A DNA stretch of 64,000 nt from Kiloniellales bacterium (GCA_030066685.1 JASJBF010000014.1:1-64000); one strand, 5' to 3'. Positions 49,476 to 60,626 are shown, counted from the stretch's first letter. Translations and numbers: made by a program. Notes: generated by a model not told the origin, from the letters alone.

Positions 49476-49813
49476 TCGTCCGCTCCGGCAGCTTCCAGGA
49501 TCACCGTCAGCACGCCTTCGGGGTTCTCCGCGACCTCGTTGTTCCAGAACCGGATGACCCGGTAGCCCTCAGCCTCCAGCCACCGGGTCCGGCGCGCATC
49601 CTGTGCTCTGCCGTCAGGAGCGCCATGCTGACCTCCATCCACCTCGACGACCAAAGACGCGCTCAAACAGAAGAAGTCGACGACGTAGGGCCCCAGGGGC
49701 ACCTGCCGGCGGAACTTGAGCCCCGCAGCCTGCCGATTGCGCAGGGCAGACCAGAGCTTCGCTTCGGCCCTGGTCTGGTTGCGGCGCAGCTCTCTGGCAC
49801 GTGAGGTCGACAT
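49454..49813 (-). CDS. DUF559 endonuclease-like protein
   Basis: 119-residue single-domain nuclease related to very-short-patch repair and restriction endonucleases. The catalytic pattern is visible: the helix RRNQTRAEAKLWSALR near residue 10, then KFRRQVPLGPYVVDFF with the metal Asp (near 46), and VVEVDGGQHG with Glu/Asp/His (near 57). Typical for the family in length and order. Its C-terminal DPSPSSG is encoded by the left repeat, and the gene is bracketed by two direct repeats. No ribosome site precedes the ATG. Family role in vivo is not established. Confidence 0.9.
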   Translation of the reverse strand: MSTSRARELRRNQTRAEAKLWSALRNRQAAGLKFRRQVPLGPYVVDFFCLSASLVVEVDGGQHGAPDGRAQDARRTRWLEAEGYRVIRFWNNEVAENPEGVLTVILEAAGADDPSPSSG

Positions 49814-49849
49814 CGATCAGAGTTCACCATGGCGAGGTCCGGGGCGCCA

Positions 49850-49950
49850 CCCCTCACCCGGCCGCTGCGCGGCCACCCTCTCCTCGGGGAGAGGGATGCG
49901 AAGGCTTGGCGAGGCCAGGGGTCGAGCCTTAGCCGGAGCTGGGTGAGGGG
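49850..49950 (+). repeat. 100-bp palindromic repeat, copy 2 (right of DUF559)
   Basis: 101-bp direct copy of 49374-49475 with the same terminal inverted CCCCTCACCC/GGGTGAGGGG. A few substitutions occur in the hairpin loop (CTCGGGG in place of CCGGCGGG) and near GTCGAGCCTT. It starts 36 bases before the DUF559 start (reading leftward) and ends nine bases before the DUF2336 stop. Confidence 0.9.
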
Positions 49951-49959
49951 AGCCCGCGC

Positions 49960-51195
49960 TCAGCCGGCCATGCTCTCGAAGAGCTCGAGCTGCCAGGTCA
50001 TCTCGTCTTCGCTCAGGGGATAGCCGCCGCCGCGCGGGCGCAGCAGGTCGCCCGGCGCGATGCCGCCCAGGCGGGCCTGGAGCTGGACCGCGAACTCGGC
50101 CGAAAGCCCGGCCTTCCAGGCCAGGGAGACCACGCCCTTGGCGCTGCGGGCGTCCAGGACCTTGGAGATCCCGGCCTCGGGCAGGCCGGACTTCTCGGCC
50201 AGGGCCGCCTTGACTAAGCCGCGGTCGCCGCCGCCCAGGGCCTTGGCGATCGCCGCCTCGGTCAGCTCGCCTTTGGCCTCCAGGGCCTTGACCCGCTCCG
50301 CCGGCGGCACCTCGCCCTCGGCCGCCGCCTCGCGGGCCTCAAGGCGCTTCTTGACCTCCTTGGCCAGGGACTTGGCGGTCTTGGCGTCCAGGTCACGGCG
50401 CGCCTCCAGCTCCTCCAGCAGGCGGTCGGCGACGAAGCCGGCCAGCTTGCGCACCGCGGCCATGGAGAGCTTGGGCCGGGCGACCAGGGGTTCCTGCCAG
50501 GCCACGACCTTGCGCGCCCGCTCGACCAGCAGGTCCAGGGTCTCCTCGCGAATCTGCGCGCTGTCGTTGGCCAGCAGGGCGGCGGTCGCCGGCTCGCTGT
50601 CGACCGCGACCACGGCGTCGGCGACCGGCGCGCCCAGGCCGCGGCGCCGCGAGATCGCTTCGAGCTGGCCCTCGGCGCAGCCGGCCTGGATGATCTCGAT
50701 GAGGTCTTCGTCGGAGAGCAGCGGAGAGAACTCCAGGACCGGCGCCGCGACCGCAGCCGCGGCGTCGCGCGCCAGGCGCTGCACCACCTCGCCCGGGACC
50801 TCGGCCAGGTCCTTGACCGCTTCGGCCAGGACCCGGCGGACCCGGACCGCCTCGTCCCGGGCCAGGGTCACCAGGACCTTCTCGACGTAGGCCTCGGCGC
50901 GCTTGTGCTCGGCCGGGCCAAGGTCGGGCAGGACCCGCGCGACCTTGGCCGCCAGGCCGGCGCGCACCGCCTCGTCGCGGTCCTCGGAAAGCAGGATGTC
51001 GGCTTGGTAGGGCGTCGAGGCGTTGGCCGCCACCTCGGCCCGCACCGCGGCCTCGGCGTCCTCGGCCAGGTAGTAGAGCATCTCGGGCCGCAGGTCGGCG
51101 CGCCCGGCGAGCTCGGCCCGGACCCGCGGGTCGGCGCTCTGGAGGTAGACCTTGGCCTCCTCGTAGGGCAGACCGCCGACGCCGCCGTCGCTCAC
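49960..51195 (-). CDS. DUF2336 protein
   Basis: 411-residue alpha-helical, Ala/Leu/Glu-rich repeat protein of the DUF2336 family, seen in alphaproteobacteria. The first 150 residues show HEAT-like helix pairs (e.g. DPRVRAELAGRADL and DEAVRAGLAAKVARVL). Function unknown, likely a scaffold. The start is GTG at 51195, overlapping the stop of the upstream GGDEF gene by four bases (GTGA), so it is translationally coupled to a c-di-GMP enzyme. Confidence 0.88.
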   Translation of the reverse strand: MSDGGVGGLPYEEAKVYLQSADPRVRAELAGRADLRPEMLYYLAEDAEAAVRAEVAANASTPYQADILLSEDRDEAVRAGLAAKVARVLPDLGPAEHKRAEAYVEKVLVTLARDEAVRVRRVLAEAVKDLAEVPGEVVQRLARDAAAAVAAPVLEFSPLLSDEDLIEIIQAGCAEGQLEAISRRRGLGAPVADAVVAVDSEPATAALLANDSAQIREETLDLLVERARKVVAWQEPLVARPKLSMAAVRKLAGFVADRLLEELEARRDLDAKTAKSLAKEVKKRLEAREAAAEGEVPPAERVKALEAKGELTEAAIAKALGGGDRGLVKAALAEKSGLPEAGISKVLDARSAKGVVSLAWKAGLSAEFAVQLQARLGGIAPGDLLRPRGGGYPLSEDEMTWQLELFESMAG

Positions 51196-52949
51196 GCCGC
51201 GTCCTCCTCCCGGCAGCTGGGGGCGATGGCGAGGCCGCTCTTGCCGCCGTGCTTGACCTCGTACATGGCCTTGTCGGCGCGCTTCATCAGGGCGGCCAGG
51301 GTCTCGCGCCGGTTCGGATCGGTCACCGCCAGGCCGACCGAGAAGCCCAGGGACGGCCCGCCGGGCGGCGAGAAGGGCTTCAGCTGGCTGGCGGCGCGCA
51401 CCAGGGTGCGGGCCTTGCGCCGGGCCGCTTCCAGGGGGATGTCGACCAGGAAGAGCGCGAACTCGTCACCGCCCAGGCGCGCCGCCAGGTCCTGGCGTCG
51501 GGTAAAGCGGTTGAGGATGCCCGCGACCGCGACCAGGGCCGCATCGCCGCGGTCGTGGCCGAAGCAATCGTTGACCTGCTTGAAGTTGTCGAGGTCGACG
51601 TAGAACAGGACCCCGTCCCGCCAGGCGCCGGGCGCCTGCTTCAGGCGCTCTTCCAGGCTGCGCTCGAAGCTGCGGCGGTTGAGGAGGCCGGTCAGGGGGT
51701 CGATGGCGGAGTCCTTCTCCAGCGCCTCCTTCCGGCGCAGCTGCTCGATCGCCAGGCCGAGCTGGACGCTGAGCTCCTCGACCAGGCCGCGATCCTCCTC
51801 CGCCCAGGCCCCCTCGGCCGGCTCGCGCCAGAGGCAGATCGCGCCGTTGACCCGGCCGTCGTGGGCCGTCGTGTGGAGCATCAGCAGGCCGTCGTCGGTC
51901 TCCAGGTCGACGGTCATTTCCTCACCGTCCAGCTCTTCCAGGGCCTCCTCGAGGACCTCCTCCGGAATCAGGACGCCGGTCTCGACCGCCCGATGCGGCA
52001 CGCCCTCGCCGTCCTCGGCCAGGCGGTAGACCGCGACGCCCGCCGTCGGCAGGGCCGGCATCAGGGCGGCGGCCGCCGCCTCGAGCATCCGTCCGGGCTC
52101 CAGCTCGCTGCGGATCAGTCCCAGGATGTAGCTTAGGAGGCGCTCCTGGTTCCGGCTGCGGGCCCGTTCGCTCTCCTGCTGGTGGCGTTCGGTGACGTCG
52201 CTGGCGACGCCGCGCGCGCCCCGCCAGGTGCCGTCCGGGCCGAGCAGGGGCGTGGCGTCGAGCAGCAGGCAGGCCGGCTCGTCGTCGGCCCGGGTGACCC
52301 AGACCTCGACGTTCTCCCGCGGCGCCTCGGTGGAAAAGGGTCCCGGCGCCGGCTCGTCCTCGACCAGAAGCTCCTCGGCCCTGCGGCCGATCAGCTCCTT
52401 GGCGCCGTAGCCCAGCGCGCCGCGCGGCGAGACGAAGGTGAAGCAGCCCTTGGCGTCGGTCTCCCAGACGAACTCGTGCGAGGCCTCGATCAGGTCCTTG
52501 TAGCGCTGGCGGGACTCGATCAGCGCCTCGCGCAGGTTGCGCTCCAGGGTCACGTCGCGCCCGAGAATCAGGACCGCCGTGCCCTGGCCCCAGGGCATGA
52601 CCGCGAGGTCCAGGGCCTGGCTGTCGCCCTCCGCGCTCAGCAGCCCGGCCTCGATCACCAGCGGCGAGATCTGGGCGCTGCGGCCGTTCAGGGCGTCGTC
52701 GATCGCGGCGCGCAGCTCGCGCTTGCCGCCGCGGGTCAGCATCTCGACCAGCGGCCGGGCCTTGGCATTAGCGGCCAGCACCACGGCGTTGCCGCCGACC
52801 ACCAGGGCCGGGCCGGGATAGTGCCAGAGCGGCCCGTCTTCGGTGAACAGGCTGAACTCGCCGCCCGGCTCCGGCGCAGCCGGGCCGTCCGCGTCCCGAT
52901 CCTTGGCCCGATCCCCGGCCCCGTCTTTCGGATGCTCCTGATCGCTCAT
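51192..52949 (-). CDS. PAS-GAF-GGDEF diguanylate cyclase
   Basis: 585 residues. Two PAS-like regions (about 35-145 and 148-255), a GAF-like segment (270-410), then a C-terminal GGDEF domain (about 420-575) with an intact active site in RLGGDEFALFLV. A possible inhibitory RxxD lies a few residues before it. No EAL domain. It should make c-di-GMP under PAS/GAF control. It has no membrane helix, so it is cytoplasmic. Forms an operon with the DUF2336 gene, and a CtrA-like box lies 60-75 bases upstream. Confidence 0.93.
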   Translation of the reverse strand: MSDQEHPKDGAGDRAKDRDADGPAAPEPGGEFSLFTEDGPLWHYPGPALVVGGNAVVLAANAKARPLVEMLTRGGKRELRAAIDDALNGRSAQISPLVIEAGLLSAEGDSQALDLAVMPWGQGTAVLILGRDVTLERNLREALIESRQRYKDLIEASHEFVWETDAKGCFTFVSPRGALGYGAKELIGRRAEELLVEDEPAPGPFSTEAPRENVEVWVTRADDEPACLLLDATPLLGPDGTWRGARGVASDVTERHQQESERARSRNQERLLSYILGLIRSELEPGRMLEAAAAALMPALPTAGVAVYRLAEDGEGVPHRAVETGVLIPEEVLEEALEELDGEEMTVDLETDDGLLMLHTTAHDGRVNGAICLWREPAEGAWAEEDRGLVEELSVQLGLAIEQLRRKEALEKDSAIDPLTGLLNRRSFERSLEERLKQAPGAWRDGVLFYVDLDNFKQVNDCFGHDRGDAALVAVAGILNRFTRRQDLAARLGGDEFALFLVDIPLEAARRKARTLVRAASQLKPFSPPGGPSLGFSVGLAVTDPNRRETLAALMKRADKAMYEVKHGGKSGLAIAPSCREEDAA

Positions 52950-53008
52950 TGGGTGCCCGCCCTCTCCGACTGACTCGAGTGGTCAGCAGGGAGATTGCCT
53001 GCCCCCGC

Positions 53009-53024
53009 CTAACAGCCTGTTAAC
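53009..53024. promoter_or_regulatory. CtrA-like box (CTAA-N7-TTAAC)
   Basis: CTAA-CAGCCTG-TTAAC matches the CtrA consensus TTAA-N7-TTAAC with one mismatch. It lies 60-75 bases upstream of the GGDEF gene (minus strand). Confidence 0.45.
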
Positions 53025-53152
53025 CGCCAAATACCAAGGTGCGTTGATAATGACCTATTTGACGGCGCCCGTCGGTGTAGGAGTCGGCTCCGAAAAACAC
53101 AGCATCTCGGCCTTAATACATGAGAACGAAAGATTTAGCCTGCGGCGTTTTC

Positions 53153-53168
53153 TTAACCTTCTCTTAAC
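53153..53168 (+). promoter_or_regulatory. perfect CtrA-type box (TTAA-N7-TTAAC)
   Basis: TTAA-CCTTCTC-TTAAC is an exact match to the alphaproteobacterial cell-cycle regulator CtrA site. It ends 23 bases before the ATG of the DivK-like gene, consistent with overlap of its -35 region. Confidence 0.65.
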
Positions 53169-53191
53169 CATGGGCGTTTATCTTCCTTAAC

Positions 53192-53677
53192 ATGACGGTG
53201 GACTGGCCTTATGCCGAAGGGCGTGGCCGACCAGCCAGTCGCAGGGGTGCGGGGGCGACCCCCCTGGTCCTGGTCGTCGAAGACCACACGCTCATATCGG
53301 TCCTGATGCGCGACACCCTCCAGAGCTACGGCTACAGGGTGCTGATCGCGCACGACGCGCCGGAGGGCATCCGGCTCGCCTGGGCCCTGCGGCCCGACGT
53401 GATCCTGATGGATATCTGCCTGCCCGGCATGTCGGGGCTGGACGCCACCCGCGTGATCAAGGACAACCCGGCCCTGCGCCACATCCCCATCGTGGCCGTC
53501 ACCGCCCACGCGATGTCCGGCGACCAGGAGAAGATCCTGGAGGGCGGCTGCGAGGGCTATCTCTCCAAGCCTTTCCGCATGGCCGACCTCGAGCAGGCCG
53601 TCGACGAAGCCTTGAAGAAGCGGCCCGGACCGCGGCTCCTGCCGCCGGCGATCGAGGACCTGCCGCAGGCCTCCTGA
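53192..53677 (+). CDS. DivK-like single-domain response regulator
   Basis: 161 residues: a basic leader (1-25) and one receiver domain. The acidic pair in LVVEDH, the phospho-acceptor aspartate in LMDICLPGMSG near residue 72, the threonine in VAVTAHAMSGD and the lysine in YLSKPFRM are all present. No output domain, as in DivK/CheY. Close to DivK in the PGMSGLDA and AHAMSGDQEKIL segments. No ribosome site precedes the ATG (a CtrA box is 23 bases upstream), so translation may start leaderless. Confidence 0.88.
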   Translation: MTVDWPYAEGRGRPASRRGAGATPLVLVVEDHTLISVLMRDTLQSYGYRVLIAHDAPEGIRLAWALRPDVILMDICLPGMSGLDATRVIKDNPALRHIPIVAVTAHAMSGDQEKILEGGCEGYLSKPFRMADLEQAVDEALKKRPGPRLLPPAIEDLPQAS

Positions 53678-53768
53678 CACCGCCCCTCGACAGATCGTCC
53701 CCGATCGGACGGCCCCCAGGACGGCCGGCCAGGAAAAATTTCCCCTGGCCGCCGGGAAATCCGCCGCG

Positions 53769-53783
53769 TTAACCCTGCGTAAA
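53769..53783 (+). promoter_or_regulatory. CtrA-like box (TTAA-N7-TAAA)
   Basis: TTAA-CCCTGCG-TAAA has one mismatch to the CtrA consensus and lies 145 bases upstream of the histidine kinase start. Confidence 0.4.
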
Positions 53784-53928
53784 GCCGATTCCTTGATCCT
53801 TTGGGCTACCCCAAAGCGATAGGGCGACGCGGCGGCCCGGCCGAATCGCGTCAGCCCAGGCGGACCACTGCGGCGCAAGCGGGCGCAGCGGACCAGCCGC
53901 CGAGACCAAGGTGCGGAGAATCCGAGGC

Positions 53929-55941
<2,013 letters not shown>

Positions 55942-55947
55942 GTTCGC

Positions 55948-56415
55948 ATGGCTCTCGGCAACCCTAGTCACCTTACCGGGCCGGAGCGGCCGATCGAGAT
56001 CCTCCTGGTCGAGGACAACCTGGCCGACGTGCGCCTGGCGCAGGAGGCGCTCAAGGAGATCCGGGCGCCGCATCACCTGACCGTGGCCCGAGACGGGGTC
56101 GTGGCCGAGGCCTTGCTGTCCGCCCCGCCGTCCGGCGCGGAACCCGCGCGCCCCGACTTGATCCTGCTGGACCTCAACCTGCCCCGAAAGGACGGCCGCG
56201 AGCTGCTGGAGATGATCAAGGCGGATCCACAGCTGAGGCGCATTCCGGTCATCATCCTGACCACCTCCTGCGCCCACGACGACGTGATTGCCGCCTACGA
56301 CCTCAACGCCAACGCCTTCGTGCGCAAGCCGATGGGCGTCGACAGTTTCATCGAGCTGATCCGGGCGATCGACGCCTTCTGGCTGAGATCCGCGGTCCTG
56401 CCGCCGCCCGACTGA
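55948..56415 (+). CDS. Rcp1-like response regulator
   Basis: 155 residues, a single receiver domain of the Rcp1 type that partners phytochrome-like kinases. The phospho-acceptor is in LILLDLNLPRKDGRELL near residue 74; LLVEDNLADVRLAQEAL opens the domain and ANAFVRKPMG holds the lysine. Starts six bases after the kinase stop, so it is almost certainly its cognate receiver. Confidence 0.93.
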   Translation: MALGNPSHLTGPERPIEILLVEDNLADVRLAQEALKEIRAPHHLTVARDGVVAEALLSAPPSGAEPARPDLILLDLNLPRKDGRELLEMIKADPQLRRIPVIILTTSCAHDDVIAAYDLNANAFVRKPMGVDSFIELIRAIDAFWLRSAVLPPPD

Positions 56416-56511
56416 ACCGCGAACCTACGCAACCATGGGGTCGGACGGACCGACCTCGGCCGACCTGGACCAGCCGCAGCCAGGAACCAGAACCGAAGGA
56501 CTAGCCAGACG

Positions 56512-57756
56512 ATGCAAGCCAATCAAGCGATCCGGCACGAGGACGGCCGCAGCACCGGCGGCAGGTTCGGCGCGATCAATGCGCTTCTGATCGAGGACAG
56601 CGCGGCGGATGCCCGCCTTCTGCGAGAGATCCTCTCCGAATCGAAACACATCGAGTTCCGACTCACCCACGCCGAGACCCTCAAGGACGGGTTGCAGCGC
56701 CTGGGCAAAACGCATTTCGATGTCGTCCTGCTCGATCTCAATCTGCCGGATTCCAACGGGCTGGCGAGCGTCGACAACCTTTTGGCGGCCCATGTCCGCG
56801 CGCCGGTCGTGGTCATGACCGGCAACGAGGACGAGGACCTGGGCCTGCGGGCGGTCGCCGCCGGCGCCCAGGACTTCCTGGTCAAGGGGCAACTCAACCG
56901 CGCCGCCGCGGTCCGGACCATCCGCTTCGCTGTGGAGCGCTTCAACGCCCTGGCGCGCCAGCAGTACGAGACGGTGCGCGCCACCGGCGAGAAGCTGCAG
57001 GACGAGATCGGCCGCATCGCCTCCTCCCTGGACGACGCCGGCCAGAACACCAGCACCTATCGCGAGAGCCTGACCGGCCTGGCTTCGGAGCTCAAGCTGG
57101 GCACGGAAGGCGGAGACGTCGCCGACCTGATCCAGCGGTTGAGCGCGGCGACCCTCGAGATGCATCGCCACAGCACCCAGCTCGAGAGCCAGCTGAAGGA
57201 CTCCTCGGAGACCATCAACACGCTGTCACAGGATCTGGAGGAGACCCTGCAAGCGGCGATGACCGACTCCCTCACCGGGCTCTACAACCGCAAGGCCTTC
57301 GACGAGCGCCTGGCCCTGGCCACCGCCGACAGCCTGGAGAACGGCAGCACGCTCTCCCTGCTGATGGTCGACATCGACCACTTCAAGCGCTTCAACGACA
57401 CCTGGGGCCACCAGGTCGGCGACCAGGTGCTGCGTCTGGTCGGCGAGAACCTGCGGATGAACGTCAAGGGCAAGGACACCGCGGCGCGCTACGGCGGCGA
57501 GGAGCTGGCAATCATCCTGCCCGACACCGCGATCGAGGACGCTGTGACCCTGGCCGAGCAGATCCGCAAGGCGATCGGCGCGATGAAGATCGTCAAGAAG
57601 AAGTCGCGCGAGGAGATCGGCCCGGTCACGGTGTCCATCGGGGCGGCCCAGTTCCGGCACAACGAGACCCCGGAGGACTTCGTGGCCCGCGCCGACTACG
57701 CCCTCTACGCCGCCAAGGAGGGCGGCCGCAACCGCGTCAGCCGCGCTGCGGGCTGA
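56512..57756 (+). CDS. REC-GGDEF diguanylate cyclase
   Basis: 414 residues: receiver domain (about 20-145, phospho-Asp in VVLLDLNLPDSNGLA near residue 80), a helical linker (150-245), and a GGDEF domain (about 248-410) with active site RYGGEELAIILPD. Lys and DHFKRFNDTWGHQVGD are as in active cyclases. This is a PleD/WspR-type c-di-GMP synthase controlled by phosphorylation, probably by the upstream kinase. It starts 96 bases after the Rcp1-like gene. Confidence 0.94.
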   Translation: MQANQAIRHEDGRSTGGRFGAINALLIEDSAADARLLREILSESKHIEFRLTHAETLKDGLQRLGKTHFDVVLLDLNLPDSNGLASVDNLLAAHVRAPVVVMTGNEDEDLGLRAVAAGAQDFLVKGQLNRAAAVRTIRFAVERFNALARQQYETVRATGEKLQDEIGRIASSLDDAGQNTSTYRESLTGLASELKLGTEGGDVADLIQRLSAATLEMHRHSTQLESQLKDSSETINTLSQDLEETLQAAMTDSLTGLYNRKAFDERLALATADSLENGSTLSLLMVDIDHFKRFNDTWGHQVGDQVLRLVGENLRMNVKGKDTAARYGGEELAIILPDTAIEDAVTLAEQIRKAIGAMKIVKKKSREEIGPVTVSIGAAQFRHNETPEDFVARADYALYAAKEGGRNRVSRAAG

Positions 57757-57805
57757 GCCGACGGGCCGCTTGTCTTCCAAGCGTCCGGCGCTCTAACCTC
57801 CCGGC

Positions 57806-58510
57806 ATGACGACACCCCTCGACATCGCGGCCGGACGCGGCCGGCCCGCCCCCCGGACCGAGGAGGTCGAGGTCTGGCTCTTCGACCTCGACAACACGCT
57901 CTATCCGCCGAGCTCGCGCCTCTTCGACCAGGTCGACCGGCGGATCAAGGCCTTCGTCCAGGACTTTCTGGGCTTGGACCTGGAGGCCGCGCACCGCCTG
58001 CAGAAGGACTACTTCCACGAGTTCGGCACCACCATGCGCGGCCTGATGACCAACCACGGCATGGAGCCGGAGGGCTACCTCGACTACGTCCACGACATCG
58101 ACCTCTCGCCGATCGCCCCGGCGCCCGGCCTCGACGCCACCCTGGACCGCCTGCCGGGGCGCAAGCTGATCTTCACCAACGCCTCGACCCCCTATGCCGA
58201 GCGGGTGCTGGACCGCCTGGGCCTGCGGCGGCACTTCGAGGCGATCTTCGACATCGCCGCCGCCGACTACGAGGGCAAGCCCCATCCCGGCGCCTACCAC
58301 AAGCTGATCGCGCAGCACGAGGTTGCGCCCGAGCGCAGCGTCTTCCTCGACGACATCGCCCGCAACCTGGAGCCGGCCGCCGCGCTCGGCATCACCACGG
58401 TCTGGGTCGCCCACGACGACCACCGCGCCCGCCACGGCGCCGAGGGCGACCACGTGCACCACGTCACCGAGGACCTGGCGGCCTTCCTGCGGACGGTGCT
58501 CGGGCCCTGA
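57806..58510 (+). CDS. HAD-family pyrimidine 5'-nucleotidase
   Basis: 234-residue haloacid-dehalogenase phosphatase of the SDT1/PhoG pyrimidine nucleotidase type. [14 protein letters not shown] (motif I, near residue 30), FTNAST (motif II, near 120), GKPHPGAYH (motif III) and [12 protein letters not shown] (motif IV) are intact. It should dephosphorylate UMP/CMP-type nucleotides. Lies upstream of dapD, which starts 95 bases later. Confidence 0.93.
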   Translation: MTTPLDIAAGRGRPAPRTEEVEVWLFDLDNTLYPPSSRLFDQVDRRIKAFVQDFLGLDLEAAHRLQKDYFHEFGTTMRGLMTNHGMEPEGYLDYVHDIDLSPIAPAPGLDATLDRLPGRKLIFTNASTPYAERVLDRLGLRRHFEAIFDIAAADYEGKPHPGAYHKLIAQHEVAPERSVFLDDIARNLEPAAALGITTVWVAHDDHRARHGAEGDHVHHVTEDLAAFLRTVLGP

Positions 58511-58605
58511 CCGCGCTGCTGGCGCCGGCCGTTGACACCCAGAGGGCGCTCCCGCAGAGTCGCGCCGCTTTGGATCGGGCGGCGGGACGAGGGAGGCGGC
58601 CGGAG

Positions 58606-59469
58606 ATGGACAGCGCGGCGCTGGAACGGACGATCGACGAGGCCTGGGAGGCGCGGGACCAAGTCGACATCAACACCACCGGGCCCCTGCGCGAGGCCAT
58701 CGAGGAGGCCCTGACCGGCCTCGACGAGGGCCGCTTCCGGGTCGCCGAGAAGGCCGGCGCCGACTGGCGGGTCAACCAGTGGCTCAAGAAGGCGGTGCTG
58801 CTGTCCTTCCGGATCTACGACATGCAGGCCATCGCCGGCGGCCCGGGATCCGAGGCCGACGGCTGGGGCGCCTCGCCCTGGTTCGACAAGGTGCCCTCCA
58901 AATTCGCCGGCTGGGGCGAGAACCGCTTCCGCGCCGCCGGCTTCCGCGCCGTGCCCAACTGCACCGTGCGCCGCTCGGCCTACATCGCGCCGGGCGTCAT
59001 CCTCATGCCCTGCTTCGTCAACCTCGGCGCCCACGTCGGCGAGGGCACCATGGTCGACACCTGGGCGACCGTCGGCTCCTGCGCCCAGGTCGGCAAGAAC
59101 TGCCACATCTCCGGCGGCGCCGGCCTCGGCGGCGTGCTCGAGCCGCTGCAGGCCGGGCCGGTGATCATCGAGGACAACTGCTTCGTCGGCGCCCGCTCCG
59201 AGGTCGTCGAGGGCGTCGTGGTCGAGGAGGGCTCGGTGCTCTCCATGGGCGTCTTCATCGGCGCCTCGACCAAGATCGTCGACCGCGAGACCGGCGAGGT
59301 CCACTACGGCCGCGTCCCGGCCTACTCGGTCGTGGTGCCCGGCAGCCTGCCCGGCAAGCCTCTGCCCGACGGCGCGCCCGGCCCCAGCCTCTACTGCGCG
59401 GTCATCATCAAGCGGGTCGACGAGCGCACCCGGGCCAAGACCTCGATCAACGACCTGCTGCGGACCTAA
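58606..59469 (+). CDS. dapD: tetrahydrodipicolinate N-succinyltransferase
   Basis: Succinylates tetrahydrodipicolinate in the lysine/diaminopimelate pathway. 287 residues. The central left-handed beta-helix with hexapeptide repeats is visible from about residue 120 ([23 protein letters not shown] in part; [17 protein letters not shown]), and [16 protein letters not shown] near 240 is the family signature. ATG 58606 follows GGGAGG; an earlier TTG exists but is unlikely. Forms an operon with dapE. Confidence 0.97.
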   Translation: MDSAALERTIDEAWEARDQVDINTTGPLREAIEEALTGLDEGRFRVAEKAGADWRVNQWLKKAVLLSFRIYDMQAIAGGPGSEADGWGASPWFDKVPSKFAGWGENRFRAAGFRAVPNCTVRRSAYIAPGVILMPCFVNLGAHVGEGTMVDTWATVGSCAQVGKNCHISGGAGLGGVLEPLQAGPVIIEDNCFVGARSEVVEGVVVEEGSVLSMGVFIGASTKIVDRETGEVHYGRVPAYSVVVPGSLPGKPLPDGAPGPSLYCAVIIKRVDERTRAKTSINDLLRT

Positions 59470-59474
59470 GTGCC

Positions 59475-60626
59475 ATGGCGGCGATCGAGGTCGTCGAAGC
59501 GACGCGGGCGCTGATCCGCTGCCCCAGCGTCACGCCGGTCGAGGGCGGGGCGCTGGACCTGCTGCAGTCCTGGCTGGAGCCGCTGGGCTTCGCCTGCCAT
59601 CGCCTGGTATTCTCCGAGGACGGCACCGAGGACGTCGACAACCTTTACGCCCGCCTCGGCACGACCGGTCCCAACTTCTGCTACGCCGGCCACAGCGACG
59701 TGGTGCCGGTCGGCGACCCGGCCGACTGGACGGTCGATCCCTTCGGCGCCGAGGTCGTCGACGGGGTGCTCTACGGCCGCGGCGCGGTCGACATGAAGGG
59801 CGCGATCGCCGCCTTCCTGGATGCGGCGTCCGGTTTCCTCGAAGACCGCGGGACGGATTTCTCCGGCTCGCTGTCCTTCCTGATCACCGGCGACGAGGAA
59901 GGCATCGCGATCAACGGCACCCGCAAGGTGCTGGGCTGGCTGGCCGAACGCGGCGAGATCCTGGACCACTGCCTGGTCGGCGAGCCGACCAGCGACCGGC
60001 GCCTGGGCGACATGGTCAAGATCGGGCGACGCGGCGCCATGAACGGCCGCCTGACCGTCCACGGCACCCAGGGCCATTCCGCCTACGCCCACTTGGCCGA
60101 CAATCCGGTGCACCGACTGGTCCGCATGCTCAGCGCCGTGACCGCCGAGCCCCTGGACGACGGCAGCGAGTTCTTTCCGCCGACCAGCCTGCAGATCGTC
60201 TCGGTCGACGTCGGCAACCCGGCGACCAACGTGATCCCGGCCCAGGCCCGCGCGGTCTTCGACTGCCGCTTCAACGACAAGCACGCCAGCGCCGACATCG
60301 AGGCCTGGCTGCGCGAGCGCTTCGACGCCGCGGGCGCCCGCTACGAGCTGGACATCCGGGTCTCCGGCGAGTCCTTCCTGACCCCGCCGGGCCGCCTCAG
60401 CGATCTCTGCGCCGCCGCGATCGAGCAGGTGCTGGGGATCGAGACCGAGCTCGGCACCACCGGCGGCACCTCGGACGCCCGCTTCATCAAGGACGCCTGC
60501 CCGGTGGCCGAGCTCGGCCTCAGGAACGCCACCGCCCACAAGGTCGACGAGCAGGTCACCCTGGAGGAATTGAGGGACCTGTCTCGCGCCTACCGCGCCA
60601 TCCTGGAGGGCTACTTTCCATCCTGA
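59475..60626 (+). CDS. dapE: succinyl-diaminopimelate desuccinylase
   Basis: Zinc-dependent M20 hydrolase, 383 residues, the step after DapC/ArgD transamination. Metal ligands are in YAGHSDVVPVGD (His near 70), GRGAVDMKGAIA (Asp near 103), TGDEEG (Glu pair near 137) and NATAHKVDEQV (His near 355). It starts five bases after dapD. Its last codons overlap the probable start region of the membrane gene downstream. Confidence 0.97.
   Translation: MAAIEVVEATRALIRCPSVTPVEGGALDLLQSWLEPLGFACHRLVFSEDGTEDVDNLYARLGTTGPNFCYAGHSDVVPVGDPADWTVDPFGAEVVDGVLYGRGAVDMKGAIAAFLDAASGFLEDRGTDFSGSLSFLITGDEEGIAINGTRKVLGWLAERGEILDHCLVGEPTSDRRLGDMVKIGRRGAMNGRLTVHGTQGHSAYAHLADNPVHRLVRMLSAVTAEPLDDGSEFFPPTSLQIVSVDVGNPATNVIPAQARAVFDCRFNDKHASADIEAWLRERFDAAGARYELDIRVSGESFLTPPGRLSDLCAAAIEQVLGIETELGTTGGTSDARFIKDACPVAELGLRNATAHKVDEQVTLEELRDLSRAYRAILEGYFPS

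Noticed and set aside
49374-49950. Paired palindromic repeats considered as a CRISPR array
   Set aside because: Only two copies, 100 bp each and 376 bp apart, with a gene between them; no regular spacers and no cas genes.
53170-53190. Six-codon open frame just before the DivK-like gene, as a leader peptide
   Set aside because: It has no ribosome site and overlaps the expected transcription start given the CtrA box; too short to support.
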